From the NCBI GenBank assembly GCA_018417955.1, contig JACTVC010000007.1, positions 620,001 to 684,000 on the forward strand: a stretch of DNA of 64,000 bases. Direction: 5' to 3'. Positions 1 to 8,364 of the stretch are shown one piece after another (position 1 is the first letter of the stretch; every line of letters begins with the position of its first letter). Made by a program: the position numbers and the translations under genes. The stretch comes from Laccaria trichodermophora (lineage: Eukaryota; Basidiomycota; Agaricomycetes; Agaricales; Hydnangiaceae). Below the pieces are notes generated by a model. That model did no database searches and was not told where the DNA came from. It was given only the letters and a program-made list of their open reading frames with translations.

Positions 1-1110
1 AATCTTTTGCCGCTTGGACTGGATCTCGCTATCATCAAAGTACCGCCGTCGACCTGTACGACTGAGCATGATCCTAGCATTTACTTGGTTCGCCCATACG
101 AGGCCTAAACTGGCTTCTTTCTTGTTTTCACCTGGGACACTGTCACAGGTATTAAACCATCGAGACTGTTGGCTGTAGATCAAGTCGCTTGTCTCGTTGG
201 AGCTTTGCCCACGGTCAAACACATCAGCGACTTCGTTGAGGACCAAAACTGCGATGTGATAGACGTTTGCCAGTGAATGAAGGAGTGTTGAAATTTCCGC
301 AATATGTTTGGCGCGTTCCACTAGAGTGGAAGTTGTGGTTTTATCCGTCGAACGAAAAAGCTCAGCTAGGGCGTCGATCACAAGCAGCTTGACGGGCTTT
401 CCGGAAGGAATTGATGCCCGTTGTTCGACAAAAGAAGGAAGAACATCGTTTAGTACATGTTGCAACATGGGGGCCGTTGGTGTTGAAATGGTGTGAACAT
501 GTTCGAGGCTACAATTCGAGGGCGAAAGAAGCTCATTCGAATGGAGCATTTCCAGGAGACGGCCCGTTGGGAGCTTTGAAGACGTCGTTAAGTAGCAAGC
601 GGAACCAGACACTCCGCCGAGCTCAGGGGGGTTCTGAATGAACAACGAAAGTTGTAGCGCGAACTGAGTCTTTCCCGCAGCGCTGATTGTGAGAAGAATA
701 AGCAAAAGCGTTGTGCGAACGAGGGGGCGGACACCTACCTCTCTCCGAACACCTCCCATATCATACCTGTCCGTATTCCGCCGCCCAAAGCTTCATCAAG
801 ATAGGTATCACCAGTGGTACACCGCTCTTCGCCACGGTCGATGTTATCGAGGCGCCGTGGCAGGAAGACCGTCGGTTCACTATCGCAAAGAGATTCAACT
901 ATTGCTCTTACTTCTGAGACCGATATTCTACACTTTCGAGCGACATCTTGTAGAGGGGCCAATAACAAGTCCGCAAGAGATTGTATGTTGCCTGGCTTGA
1001 ATATCAGAAATGTTCTAATCGCTGAGATTCAAGCTACACTTACCCTTCTTCAATACAACTTTTTGAGATTCTGTCAAGCGAGTGGGTGATATCGGTTTAT
1101 GCAGGTCCAT
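1..1110 (-). CDS. rad57: Rad57/XRCC3-type RecA-family DNA repair protein (3' end beyond window)
   Basis: A Rad51 paralogue that would act with Rad51 on single-stranded DNA in homologous recombination. Three exons are readable: 1110-1044 (ATG at 1110), 991-739 and 682-1, with GT-AG introns 1043-992 and 738-683. The spliced protein has a short helical N-terminal region, then a Walker A loop GESAAGKTQ that is split by intron 2, a Walker B strand LLVIDALAELF, and the conserved WANQVNARIMLSRTGRRRY segment near the left edge. This order is that of the RecA core of Rad57/XRCC3. The C-terminus lies outside the window. I cannot decide between Rad57 and XRCC3 orthology by eye. The ATG is only 82 bp from the end of a large retroelement, so its promoter is probably displaced or replaced. 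Confidence 0.85.
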
Positions 1111-1191
1111 TTCGAGTCAGTGATTTTGTGGCTAGTATCAGCAGGGCCAGAACTTGGGCAGTCTTTGGGGTAAATTACCATGTGGCTTGAC

Positions 1192-1749
1192 TCGTCGTAA
1201 AAGCGGGTTCCGAGGGTAAGGAGTTTTTTCGTAGGCCTCTGCGCCTTACGATCCTTCCATCTCGGCCCCGCCGTCCAGAGCTCCGCTCGAAATCTTCACA
1301 AATGCTTTCACGTGCCATTCTTCACTCGGTGCTATCGATTTAGCGGATGCCGGTGTTAGATAAGTGTTGGCACGTGAGGTGTTTCGTGAGACGTTTCAAC
1401 CGTGTTGCTTCTTGTCTCCGACAACCACCTTTTCTGCAACACGGTAAGCCCTTCTACAGTCTCAATCGTTTGTTGGGCTGACAACTCTCGCATGCAGAAT
1501 AGTGATTGTCAGAGGCTTCGCCTCGTTTCTCTACATTTCAGTTAATCACTATTCTAGCGTGAGTTATCGCTTTCAAGGTTCAGACATCCATTATCTGATC
1601 TGCCTTCACTGTACAGTCGCGCAATAATTTATTGGCCTCGCCAATAATTTCCGATTCTTCGTGACTCTCATACAGTAAGGCATCCCCTGGCGTCGCCATA
1701 TTGCACGGATTCTGACCTTCCAATGGTTGAAATTCAGACTTTCAACCCT
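1192..1749 (+). repeat. A1 terminal repeat, + orientation, lacking its last 11 or so bases
   Basis: This matches A2 at 11396-11963 and I saw no difference between them. It carries all three introns unspliced (1444-1497, 1559-1616, 1675-1737). It stops at CAACCCT and switches directly into the reverse complement of B2 (TGATTGGGTG), with a single shared T. Its first base is the left end of the compound element, next to host sequence ending GGCTTGAC. Confidence 0.9.
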
Positions 1750-2513
1750 GATTGGGTGACGGAGCGGAAAGAGCTAACTAATACAACTACTGTACACTAT
1801 TTTAGTTTTCAATAACATTATGAGAAGAAATAGGGATGAGGTGGGTGGGCGACGAAAAAAGGGTTGAAAGTCTGAATTTCAACCATTGGAAGGTCAGAAT
1901 CCGTGCAATATGGCGACGCCAGGGGATGCCTTACTGTATGAGAGTCACGAAGAATCGGAAATTATTGGCGAGGCCAATAAATTATTGCGTGACTGTACAG
2001 TGAAGGCAGATCAGATAATGGATGTCTGAACCTTGAAAGCGATAACTCACGCTAGAATAGTGATTAACTGAAATGTAGAGAAACGAGGCGAAGCCTCTGA
2101 CAATCACTATTCTGCATGCGAGAGTTGTCAGCCCAACAAACGATTGAGACTGTAGAAGGGCTTACCGTGTTGCAGAAAAGGTGGTTGTCGGAGACAAGAA
2201 GCAACACGGTTGAAACGTCTCACGAAACACCTCACGTGCCAACACTTATCTAACACCGGCATCCGCTAAATCGATAGCACCGAGTGAAGAATGGCACGCG
2301 AAAGCATTTGTGAAGATTTCGAGCGGAGCTCTGGACGGCGGGGCCGAGATGGAAGGATCGTAAGGTGCAGAGGCCTACGAAAAAGCTCCTTACCCTCGGA
2401 ACCCGCTTTTACGACGACCTCTGCTGCGCTAGATCAATCCAGGGTTTAGCGGCAACAGGAGTCCGCCGTGGCGGGCTCCACATTTTGATTGGGTGACGGA
2501 GCGGAAAGAGCTA
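1749..2513 (-). repeat. Inverted copy's 3' end: B1 (2513-2416), A2 (2418-1850), spacer, truncated B2 (1776-1749)
   Basis: Read on the minus strand this is B1-A2-B2, the split direct repeat of the element. A2 again holds the three introns. B2 is cut after its first 28 bases, where it meets A1. Compared with the + copy I saw four base differences in A2, all transitions, one of which removes a CACGTG motif. Confidence 0.85.
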
Positions 2514-2604
2514 TAAAGGTCCTGAGGATGATGTGTGTGGGGGATGGTGGTGGTGAGAGAAGATGGAAGCGACGTTGGGATGAGAATAAGTAGACAAGGG
2601 AAAG

Positions 2605-3615
2605 TTAACGGATTAAGAGCCGGCGCAAGGCAGCAAGCTGGAGCTCAGCGCGCACGGTTGGATTGTCACGAACATAAATTTTCCAGGCAGATGATGACCA
2701 GCGACCAAGGGCCTGGATAACATCTTCAGACAGGCCCAGGCTGGCATACCAGGTAGCAGCTCCAGCTCTTGGTGAATGGCCACCGAAGGAGTGATCGAGA
2801 ACAGCAAAAAACTTAGCGTCAAACCAGGATCGAGTAGGATGCCTCCCATCTTTACGAAGAAAGAGTGCTGGACTCGAGCCATGTAGATGGTCACGAAGTG
2901 ATGTGTACTCCATTAATAAGGAGACAGGGTCAGCAACTTCCTGCTTGCTGAAAAGGATGTCCGTCCCACGGTAGAATGGGTCAGCCTTGTGATAAGGCAG
3001 ACGATACTGTGCATGGCCTTCCCAGAACTGAAGAGAGGCGCGTTTGATGACCTTTTTCCAGTTGAACAGAGACCGTTCATTCTTCTGGACCAACTCACCC
3101 GACCGATGGCACGCATAGAAGCAACAGGCGAGGATAGTAATAAAAAGGAGGTCATCATAAGAGCCACTTTCACGTGCAACATGTAAGAATTTCGCAAGGT
3201 GGTCCATGCGAAGGGGAAGTTTTCGGCAGACAGGATCAGCACGGACCTTCTTTGAACCACGAATAGCAGATTTGACAAGAGGGTGAGCACGATTTTTATC
3301 AAAATCTGGATAAATGTCATTAAGAAAGTGTCGAACACCTGTGAGATATTTTGGGCCAGATGCAATGAACTGGGAAGTGTAAGCAATATAACGAGATAAG
3401 GTTTGTGGTGTGGGGTCCAATGGTAAGGCATGAGTTATGCAAAAGCGTAAGTAGTCCCGAGCACCAGTTGCGTAGCCATTGATAGTAGATTTCTCAATAG
3501 CGTTGACCTGCAGATATAAAGTCCGTTTATCAAGATCTGACAGGTCCATGCGAGGGCGAGCACGAGAAAGAACATTCCCATGCCCGCCCAATGCGTTCAA
3601 AAGGACTCCCTCCAT
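2605..3615 (-). CDS. Tyrosine recombinase of retroelement 1, inverted copy
   Basis: 336 residues, identical to the + copy product at 10198-11208. It has the catalytic signature of the phage-integrase family: Arg in CHRSGELV (about residue 170), the H-x-x-R box HSPRAGAATW (about 280), Trp in LGRWSS and the nucleophile Tyr in KIYVRDNP. It would integrate the circular cDNA. Its ATG lies inside the end of the RT gene (overlap 3597-3615). It is intact and therefore possibly active. Confidence 0.92.
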   Translation of the reverse strand: MEGVLLNALGGHGNVLSRARPRMDLSDLDKRTLYLQVNAIEKSTINGYATGARDYLRFCITHALPLDPTPQTLSRYIAYTSQFIASGPKYLTGVRHFLNDIYPDFDKNRAHPLVKSAIRGSKKVRADPVCRKLPLRMDHLAKFLHVARESGSYDDLLFITILACCFYACHRSGELVQKNERSLFNWKKVIKRASLQFWEGHAQYRLPYHKADPFYRGTDILFSKQEVADPVSLLMEYTSLRDHLHGSSPALFLRKDGRHPTRSWFDAKFFAVLDHSFGGHSPRAGAATWYASLGLSEDVIQALGRWSSSAWKIYVRDNPTVRAELQLAALRRLLIR

Positions 3616-6600
3616 CGCGCCGGCAAAAGGTCTCTCGGAGGAGTAAATAAGCGGACGCGGTCGGCAGGGAATTTTCGCCGGTACTCATCGAGTAGGAGGC
3701 GAGAAAGGAGATCAGCACGGATATTCTCCTTACCTGGGATATGGCGGACACGAAGGTCCAAGCCTGAAGCCAGGATAACTTCAGAAATAGCACTTAAGGG
3801 AGCGTTATGCAAGGCGGTAGATGCATTGAGTGAGTTGAGGATTCCAACTGCATCGAGGCTATCAGTCCACAGGAGAAGACGATGAGGAGGTTTGGGGAAG
3901 GAGGCAACATGATGGATAGCTGATAAAATTGCAACCAGTTCCAAAAAGAAGATGTCGATAGATATGGTAGACGGACACGGTTGAAGCTGATAAACAAATC
4001 CATTGCCGGCATAGTAGAAGCTCAGGGCGAGTTTCAAACTAGCATCTGTCCAAAGAACCATATCCGCACCTTCATCATCCCACTGCATGCTGTCGACAAA
4101 CCGAACACCAATAGATCTTGGAATGACATCTCGCAGCCAGGTAAGGTCCTCACGTACATCACGATTGATGAAGATGCGACCGCCAGAAAATTGTTTACCA
4201 CTCATCTTCCGGTACAAAGCAGAGAGAGCAGGCCGTCCCCAAGGGAGGACATTCAGGACCCAGTTGAGATGTCCTCCCAACCGCTGCCAGTCTCGAAGGA
4301 TAGGACAGCGGTCAGGGTGTGCTAAAAACTCATCAACTCGGGCAATGATATCCTGGATGGAATCCGAAGTGAGTGAGATGCTACCGCGATTGGCATCAAC
4401 CCAAAATCCAATGATCTTGAGACATTCGCCATGCTCCTGTTTCTTATTCTCAAAGGGGCACGAGATGAACTCCCAAAATATCAGGAGCTGAACTTGTCGC
4501 TTTGGTCGAAGCATCCCATGAAAGAAAATGAGGTTGTCGGCGTAATCCCAACCGAAAAAATCATCCATGAAAACCAGGAGGCCGAGGATGCCAAGTTTGC
4601 GAACTGCAATCCAGCAGAGCAATCCTGATATAGAACACCATATACGAGGTGAGGCCCTGTTCCCAAATACAAGTCGTCGGACAATGTGAAGGAGTCCATC
4701 AACATTAACAACCTGCCGAAGTTGCCAGAGAGGGTGGGCAGGTAAGTTGAGAAAGGCAGAGGCAACATCGGATTTATATACAACTAGGGGACGACCACCA
4801 GCATTCTGCAATGCATGGTGCAAAATCTGCCCAAAGGGATGCATATCGTCGTAGCGGACCCTCGCTTCAGATCTTGGGATTCCCTCATTGAGGCCTGAAG
4901 CGGTATGATCTGTGATGACTCGGGGCTTTGGTTTCTGCCATGAAACAAACATCGGTGACATTTTCATCCCTGCCAATAGATTTGAGATAGGAAGGGTTGG
5001 TGACCAGTGATCAGCCGCCAGCTCATTGTCCCGGAAGGCTCGAATGGTATCCAGGTCCTCCTCCTCAGAAGCGAAATTATCAACAAAGGATTGCTCCTCA
5101 GTTTTCCATTCACTTTCGTCAAAGGGCCAAAAACCTTCTCGCAAGCCTTTCATGACAGAGGCGACAAATGGTTGGTTAGGGTGATCACATAACAAGGCTT
5201 CCAAACGATCAACATTAAAGGGAGTGTCAACTTTTATATAATCCCTCATGGCCCACAAGGAGGATTGGATGTGTGGGTTCTCCAAAAGGTGAACAGGAGG
5301 TGAAGGTAAAGGTGCAGCCGTCTCAGTAGATAAGGCTGCAGGAGAAAAAGAATCTGATGAAGAGTTTGACCAAACAAATCCACGACGAAAGCGGGGCGCA
5401 TCCAATGGGACATCAGCCTTCCGCTTCGAGGAAAGTTTAGTGAAGGTCCTAGGACCTTCCGCCGCTCGGTCTGCTACTTTCTGTGCCTCCAGTGTGATTG
5501 TCTTTTCGGCGGCGAGCCTGGAGTTGAGTAAGGCATCCGCCGACATCTTTGGCGGGGTGTTGTCCGCCACACTCACTGCAGATACCATGCTTACGCCTAT
5601 TCGGACAAGGATCTGAGTTGCAGAGGCCGAGGTTCCAGTTATGGCAAGGCGTGGTAGGTCTCTTAGCCCGAGAAGATCCCCCACCATCCAAAGAACGCTT
5701 CTGGCTGCCTTGCGAGCTTGCTCGGTAAAGTTGGGATAGAATCGATAAATGTGATTCATTTTTATCGTCCATCCGAAATGGGGACTTCGCATACCGCTGA
5801 CGTGTCTCAACGTCGAACTGAATACCCGAAAGAGGGTTGTGAGGCGCCGCACGGAAAATGGAGCAAACCATTCGCTCATATTCCCCCAGTTCGTCTTGGC
5901 GATGCGGGTACAATAGAAGTACCCCAGTCTTCCATGATCCAAAGACCCGAAGCCAGTCAGCCTCATTGCGAAGAGGTTTCTTAGTGCTAAAATGATCCTT
6001 TCTAACAAGAGCATAGCCATCCCCAAAGTCCTTCGGGTCATCGTTATGGTCATACCCTGGTTCCATTGATGCAAAAAGTTTCTCGAAGTCGACGTAGTGA
6101 TCTTGGACAATTGGCTTCCAAATTGAGCGGGGGAGCGGTTGAGCCAATGACTGACTTTGGAGGAGACTGACGATGGGATCGAGGGCATCTTTCCCCATGA
6201 AACTGTTCCGCAATTTCCACGTCTCTTCAAGGTGAGGGTCTTTGATCGCGTTCGCCGTGAGATGATGAAGGTGTGGTGCAGCGTCAAGAACTGAGGACGG
6301 AATTGATGAGCCTGAAGGCTTGTCTCCACCTCCGAAAAGATTGAGGAGGTCAGACGTGAGGAATCCCCCTCCACGCTCACTAGACCCCGAAGGCATACTC
6401 CTCTGAAGCTTGGCCTCGAGAATCTTCCAAGCCGCAGCATCGACTGCTTCGCGACGGGAAGTAGCCTGTTCTTCTGCAGCTCGTTCGAGAATCTCCTGTC
6501 GGCGTAGACGGAAATCGGCTCGTCCCTCCTCGTCGAGGCCTTCAGGAGTTCTTTCCCTATCGGGCTCCCCTTCTCCTTCGTTCTCTCGCCTCTCCCCAAC

Positions 6601-6758
6601 GTTTTCGTTCGCCCGCTGTGCAAACTGGTCGACATACCCCTCCGCTTCGACTCCAGTAGCCCCAGCCTCCCTAAGTAGCCGCACGAAACCTCCGGCGTCC
6701 ACGCGGGCTTTGAGGGCGTCGTCGACGACTTTCTGAAACCTCTCGGCCCGAGCCCGGA
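3597..6758 (-). CDS. RT-RNase H open frame of retroelement 1, inverted copy (5' end replaced by junction)
   Basis: This is the same protein as the + copy over the shared arm: reverse transcriptase with FMDD catalytic box and RNase H with D-E-D-D residues. Two amino-acid differences were seen in this frame or its shadows, from single transitions. The frame stays open past the inversion point at 6758 into the leader, so its N-terminus is not the native one. Promoter and leader are missing on this side, so expression would depend on read-through. Confidence 0.85.
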   Translation of the reverse strand, partial: SGLGPRGFRKSSTTPSKPAWTPEVSCGYLGRLGLLESKRRGMSTSLHSGRTKTLGRGERTKEKGSPIGKELLKASTRRDEPISVYADRRFSNELQKNRLLPVAKQSMLRLGRFSRPSFRGVCLRGLVSVEGDSSRLTSSIFSEVETSLQAHQFRPQFLTLHHTFIISRRTRSKTLTLKRRGNCGTVSWGKMPSIPSSVSSKVSHWLNRSPAQFGSQLSKITTSTSRNFLHQWNQGMTITMTRRTLGMAMLLLERIILALRNLFAMRLTGFGSLDHGRLGYFYCTRIAKTNWGNMSEWFAPFSVRRLTTLFRVFSSTLRHVSGMRSPHFGWTIKMNHIYRFYPNFTEQARKAARSVLWMVGDLLGLRDLPRLAITGTSASATQILVRIGVSMVSAVSVADNTPPKMSADALLNSRLAAEKTITLEAQKVADRAAEGPRTFTKLSSKRKADVPLDAPRFRRGFVWSNSSSDSFSPAALSTETAAPLPSPPVHLLENPHIQSSLWAMRDYIKVDTPFNVDRLEALLCDHPNQPFVASVMKGLREGFWPFDESEWKTEEQSFVDNFASEEEDLDTIRAFRDNELAADHWSPTLPISNLLAGMKMSPMFVSWQKPKPRVITDHTASGLNEGIPRSEARVRYDDMHPFGQILHHALQNAGGRPLVVYKSDVASAFLNLPAHPLWQLRQVVNVDGLLHIVRRLVFGNRASPRIWCSISGLLCWIAVRKLGILGLLVFMDDFFGWDYADNLIFFHGMLRPKRQVQLLIFWEFISCPFENKKQEHGECLKIIGFWVDANRGSISLTSDSIQDIIARVDEFLAHPDRCPILRDWQRLGGHLNWVLNVLPWGRPALSALYRKMSGKQFSGGRIFINRDVREDLTWLRDVIPRSIGVRFVDSMQWDDEGADMVLWTDASLKLALSFYYAGNGFVYQLQPCPSTISIDIFFLELVAILSAIHHVASFPKPPHRLLLWTDSLDAVGILNSLNASTALHNAPLSAISEVILASGLDLRVRHIPGKENIRADLLSRLLLDEYRRKFPADRVRLFTPPRDLLPARWRESF
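5449..6758 (-). pseudogene. gag of retroelement 1, inverted copy, truncated at its 5' end
   Basis: Identical to gag at 6964-8364 from residue 32 onward, but the first 31 codons and the leader are absent. The sequence leaves gag at 6758 (CCCGGA) and enters the spliced leader of the opposite copy, with GA shared at the junction. The zinc-finger C-terminus is intact. Confidence 0.85.
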
Positions 6759-6963
6759 CAACCACCTTTTCTGCAACACGAATAGTGATTGTCAGAGGCT
6801 TCGCCTCGTTTCTCTACATTTCAGTTAATCACTATTCTAGCTCGCGCAATAATTTATTGGCCTCGCCAATAATTTCCGATTCTTCGTGACTCTCATACAA
6901 CTTTCAACCCTTTTTTCGTCGTCTTCTCGTCAACCTCCAGTTGCCACATCTAGGTCTCATTAG
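6757..6963 (+). other. Spliced 5' leader of retroelement 1 (intron-less copy of the A repeat)
   Basis: Four blocks match the A repeat exactly but without its three intervening sequences: 6757-6780 (A2 11624-11647), 6781-6841 (11702-11762), 6842-6899 (11821-11878) and 6900-6921 (11942-11963). 6922-6963 is leader outside A, ending at the gag ATG. The missing pieces in A2 are 11648-11701, 11763-11820 and 11879-11941. Each starts GT, ends AG and has a CTGAC/CTGAT branch-point-like motif. The leader was therefore copied from spliced RNA. It starts 228 nt inside A, which may mark the transcription start. Confidence 0.93.
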
Positions 6964-8364
6964 ATGACAGATCAGAGACAAGGCCCCAATGCTGAGACCC
7001 AACCTGCTCCTCGTGATCGGGCCCCAACCCCGGATGAGGATGAGCTGGAAGCTATCCGGGCTCGGGCCGAGAGGTTTCAGAAAGTCGTCGACGACGCCCT
7101 CAAAGCCCGCGTGGACGCCGGAGGTTTCGTGCGGCTACTTAGGGAGGCTGGGGCTACTGGAGTCGAAGCGGAGGGGTATGTCGACCAGTTTGCACAGCGG
7201 GCGAACGAAAACGTTGGGGAGAGGCGAGAGAACGAAGGAGAAGGGGAGCCCGATAGGGAAAGAACTCCTGAAGGCCTCGACGAGGAGGGACGAGCCGATT
7301 TCCGTCTACGCCGACAGGAGATTCTCGAACGAGCTGCAGAAGAACAGGCTACTTCCCGTCGCGAAGCAGTCGATGCTGCGGCTTGGAAGATTCTCGAGGC
7401 CAAGCTTCAGAGGAGTATGCCTTCGGGGTCTAGTGAGCGTGGAGGGGGATTCCTCACGTCTGACCTCCTCAATCTTTTCGGAGGTGGAGACAAGCCTTCA
7501 GGCTCATCAATTCCGTCCTCAGTTCTTGACGCTGCACCACACCTTCATCATCTCACGGCGAACGCGATCAAAGACCCTCACCTTGAAGAGACGTGGAAAT
7601 TGCGGAACAGTTTCATGGGGAAAGATGCCCTCGATCCCATCGTCAGTCTCCTCCAAAGTCAGTCATTGGCTCAACCGCTCCCCCGCTCAATTTGGAAGCC
7701 AATTGTCCAAGATCACTACGTCGACTTCGAGAAACTTTTTGCATCAATGGAACCAGGGTATGACCATAACGATGACCCGAAGGACTTTGGGGATGGCTAT
7801 GCTCTTGTTAGAAAGGATCATTTTAGCACTAAGAAACCTCTTCGCAATGAGGCTGACTGGCTTCGGGTCTTTGGATCATGGAAGACTGGGGTACTTCTAT
7901 TGTACCCGCATCGCCAAGACGAACTGGGGGAATATGAGCGAATGGTTTGCTCCATTTTCCGTGCGGCGCCTCACAACCCTCTTTCGGGTATTCAGTTCGA
8001 CGTTGAGACACGTCAGCGGTATGCGAAGTCCCCATTTCGGATGGACGATAAAAATGAATCACATTTATCGATTCTATCCCAACTTTACCGAGCAAGCTCG
8101 CAAGGCAGCCAGAAGCGTTCTTTGGATGGTGGGGGATCTTCTCGGGCTAAGAGACCTACCACGCCTTGCCATAACTGGAACCTCGGCCTCTGCAACTCAG
8201 ATCCTTGTCCGAATAGGCGTAAGCATGGTATCTGCAGTGAGTGTGGCGGACAACACCCCGCCAAAGATGTCGGCGGATGCCTTACTCAACTCCAGGCTCG
8301 CCGCCGAAAAGACAATCACACTGGAGGCACAGAAAGTAGCAGACCGAGCGGCGGAAGGTCCTAG
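6964..8364 (+). CDS. Gag-like nucleocapsid protein of retroelement 1
   Basis: 466 residues. The N-terminal third is charged and probably coiled. The C-terminus (about residues 402-439) has a C/H-rich finger with the pattern C-x2-WN...C...C...H...C-x2-C-x3-H...C, starting CHNWNLGLC, which is typical of gag proteins of fungal YR retroelements. It would package element RNA. The start ATG follows the spliced leader and has a weak context (T at -3), which allows leaky scanning to the RT-frame ATG at 6989. The stop TAG (8362-8364) lies in the middle of an 18-bp perfect palindrome. The whole gene is also open in the +1 frame. Confidence 0.85.
   Translation: MTDQRQGPNAETQPAPRDRAPTPDEDELEAIRARAERFQKVVDDALKARVDAGGFVRLLREAGATGVEAEGYVDQFAQRANENVGERRENEGEGEPDRERTPEGLDEEGRADFRLRRQEILERAAEEQATSRREAVDAAAWKILEAKLQRSMPSGSSERGGGFLTSDLLNLFGGGDKPSGSSIPSSVLDAAPHLHHLTANAIKDPHLEETWKLRNSFMGKDALDPIVSLLQSQSLAQPLPRSIWKPIVQDHYVDFEKLFASMEPGYDHNDDPKDFGDGYALVRKDHFSTKKPLRNEADWLRVFGSWKTGVLLLYPHRQDELGEYERMVCSIFRAAPHNPLSGIQFDVETRQRYAKSPFRMDDKNESHLSILSQLYRASSQGSQKRSLDGGGSSRAKRPTTPCHNWNLGLCNSDPCPNRRKHGICSECGGQHPAKDVGGCLTQLQARRRKDNHTGGTESSRPSGGRS

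Noticed and set aside
7077..7403. Antisense open frames of 60-134 codons inside gag and RT (both arms)
   Set aside because: They mirror the coding strand, are short, match no family and appear only because the sense frame is biased.
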